From Pseudomonadota bacterium (GTDB lineage: Bacteria > Pseudomonadota > Gammaproteobacteria > UBA1113): a stretch of 5,861 bases of DNA. Numbering within the stretch: position 1 is the first letter of the stretch; every line of letters begins with the position of its first letter. The stretch lies in assembly GCA_021782065.1 (NCBI GenBank), contig JAJXVQ010000074.1, positions 1-5,861 of the forward strand, read 5' to 3'. The position numbers and the translations under genes were made by a program. Shown here piece by piece: positions 5,726-5,861 of this stretch. The notes under the pieces were generated by a model that worked only from the letters and a program-made list of their open reading frames with translations, searched no databases and was not told where the DNA came from.

Positions 5726-5773
5726 ACCGCGAAGATTAAATCTATGAGCATCCTCAGCAATCCCCTCATTTTC
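5627..5773 (-). pseudogene. in-frame upstream extension of the repeat protein, start lost or frameshifted
   Basis: The frame of the repeat protein continues for 49 codons upstream of the TTG and is closed by a TAA at 5774-5776. The peptide includes DAHRFNLRGKPSDVLYWLGE and then the first helical repeat, which matches the internal repeats R2 and R3, so it is evidently coding sequence. It contains no ATG, GTG or TTG. An ATG at 5767-5769 lies one base out of frame; one extra G in the four-G run at 5762-5765 would join it to this frame (M-R-G-I-A-E-D). No strong Shine-Dalgarno precedes that ATG. Explanations are a frameshift mutation, a sequence error, a rare ATT or CTG start, or loss of a longer 5' end. 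Confidence 0.55.
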
Positions 5774-5818
5774 TTATGCGACTCTTTTAGTCTGTTTTTG
5801 CTCTATTTTGTAGCCAGC

Positions 5819-5848
5819 TTACTATCACGAAACTCTAAAATAATGCAA
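5819..5848 (-). promoter_or_regulatory. weak candidate promoter of the repeat-protein gene
   Basis: On the minus strand TTGCAT (5843-5848) and TAGTAA (5819-5824) are 18 bases apart, and TG precedes the second hexamer by one base (extended -10). Each hexamer matches consensus at only 3 of 6 positions. Its place about 50 bases before the ATG at 5769 is sensible, and stop codons in the coding frame crowd this stretch, as expected of non-coding DNA. Confidence 0.2.
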
Positions 5849-5861
5849 GTTTTTTAGCCGT

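Noticed and set aside
5671..5769. 32-residue hydrophobic peptide from the ATG at 5767-5769
   Set aside because: It looks signal-peptide-like, but it lies out of frame over sequence whose other frame matches internal repeats. No good Shine-Dalgarno precedes it. The ATG more likely belonged to the long frame before an indel.

Overview
The window looks like the chromosome of a gammaproteobacterium with moderate G+C. The conserved block is a type IV pilus retraction ATPase gene (pilT, minus strand, 192-1229) divergent from yggS-proC-yggT (plus strand, 1264-3346). This pilT / yggS-proC-yggT neighbourhood is typical of gammaproteobacteria such as Legionella and Pseudomonas relatives. The fourth gene, a long repeat-containing protein on the minus strand (3422 to about 5773), is not part of that block. 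It has the look of a host-interaction protein, which makes an intracellular or host-associated lineage (for example Legionellales/Coxiellaceae-like) a reasonable guess. The guess rests on style, not on a recognised marker.

Layout. Bases 1-191 are non-coding as far as I can see: two small GC-rich hairpins at the left edge, a third inverted repeat, and an AT-rich inverted repeat just beyond the pilT stop. pilT and yggS start only 34 bp apart. A perfect Shine-Dalgarno serves pilT, and candidate promoters for the two directions overlap there. yggS, proC and yggT form a tight operon: yggS and proC overlap by one base (TAATG), and the proC stop codon is part of the yggT ribosome binding site. Bases 3347-3421 separate the convergent yggT and repeat-protein genes and hold a hairpin whose T-run serves the minus strand. 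From there to the right edge everything belongs to the repeat-protein gene and its upstream region.

The repeat-protein gene is the point of interest. In order from its N terminus the predicted product has three degenerate alpha-helical repeats of about 42-51 residues, a tandem array of seven 17-residue repeats (consensus IYNPFSEQEDESANLKE), a long acidic linker, and a roughly 310-residue probably helical C-terminal region that I do not recognise. The 17-residue unit combines NPF/DPF tripeptides followed by acidic residues with an invariant tyrosine in an E-I-Y-x-x-F setting. Both patterns match eukaryotic short linear motifs (EH-domain or adaptor binding, and tyrosine-kinase sites), so mimicry of host endocytic or signalling ligands is an attractive but unproven idea.

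The 5' end of this gene is also odd. The only conventional start in the open frame is a TTG at 5624-5626 without a Shine-Dalgarno. Yet the same frame continues upstream to 5773 and encodes a clear copy of the helical repeat, and an ATG at 5767-5769 lies one base out of register next to a run of four G. Either the gene carries a one-base frameshift (mutation, sequencing error or variable tract) or it uses an unusual start.

The three operon genes are housekeeping: PLP homeostasis, proline biosynthesis and a small membrane protein. PilT powers pilus retraction. I see no functional link between these and the repeat protein beyond location.
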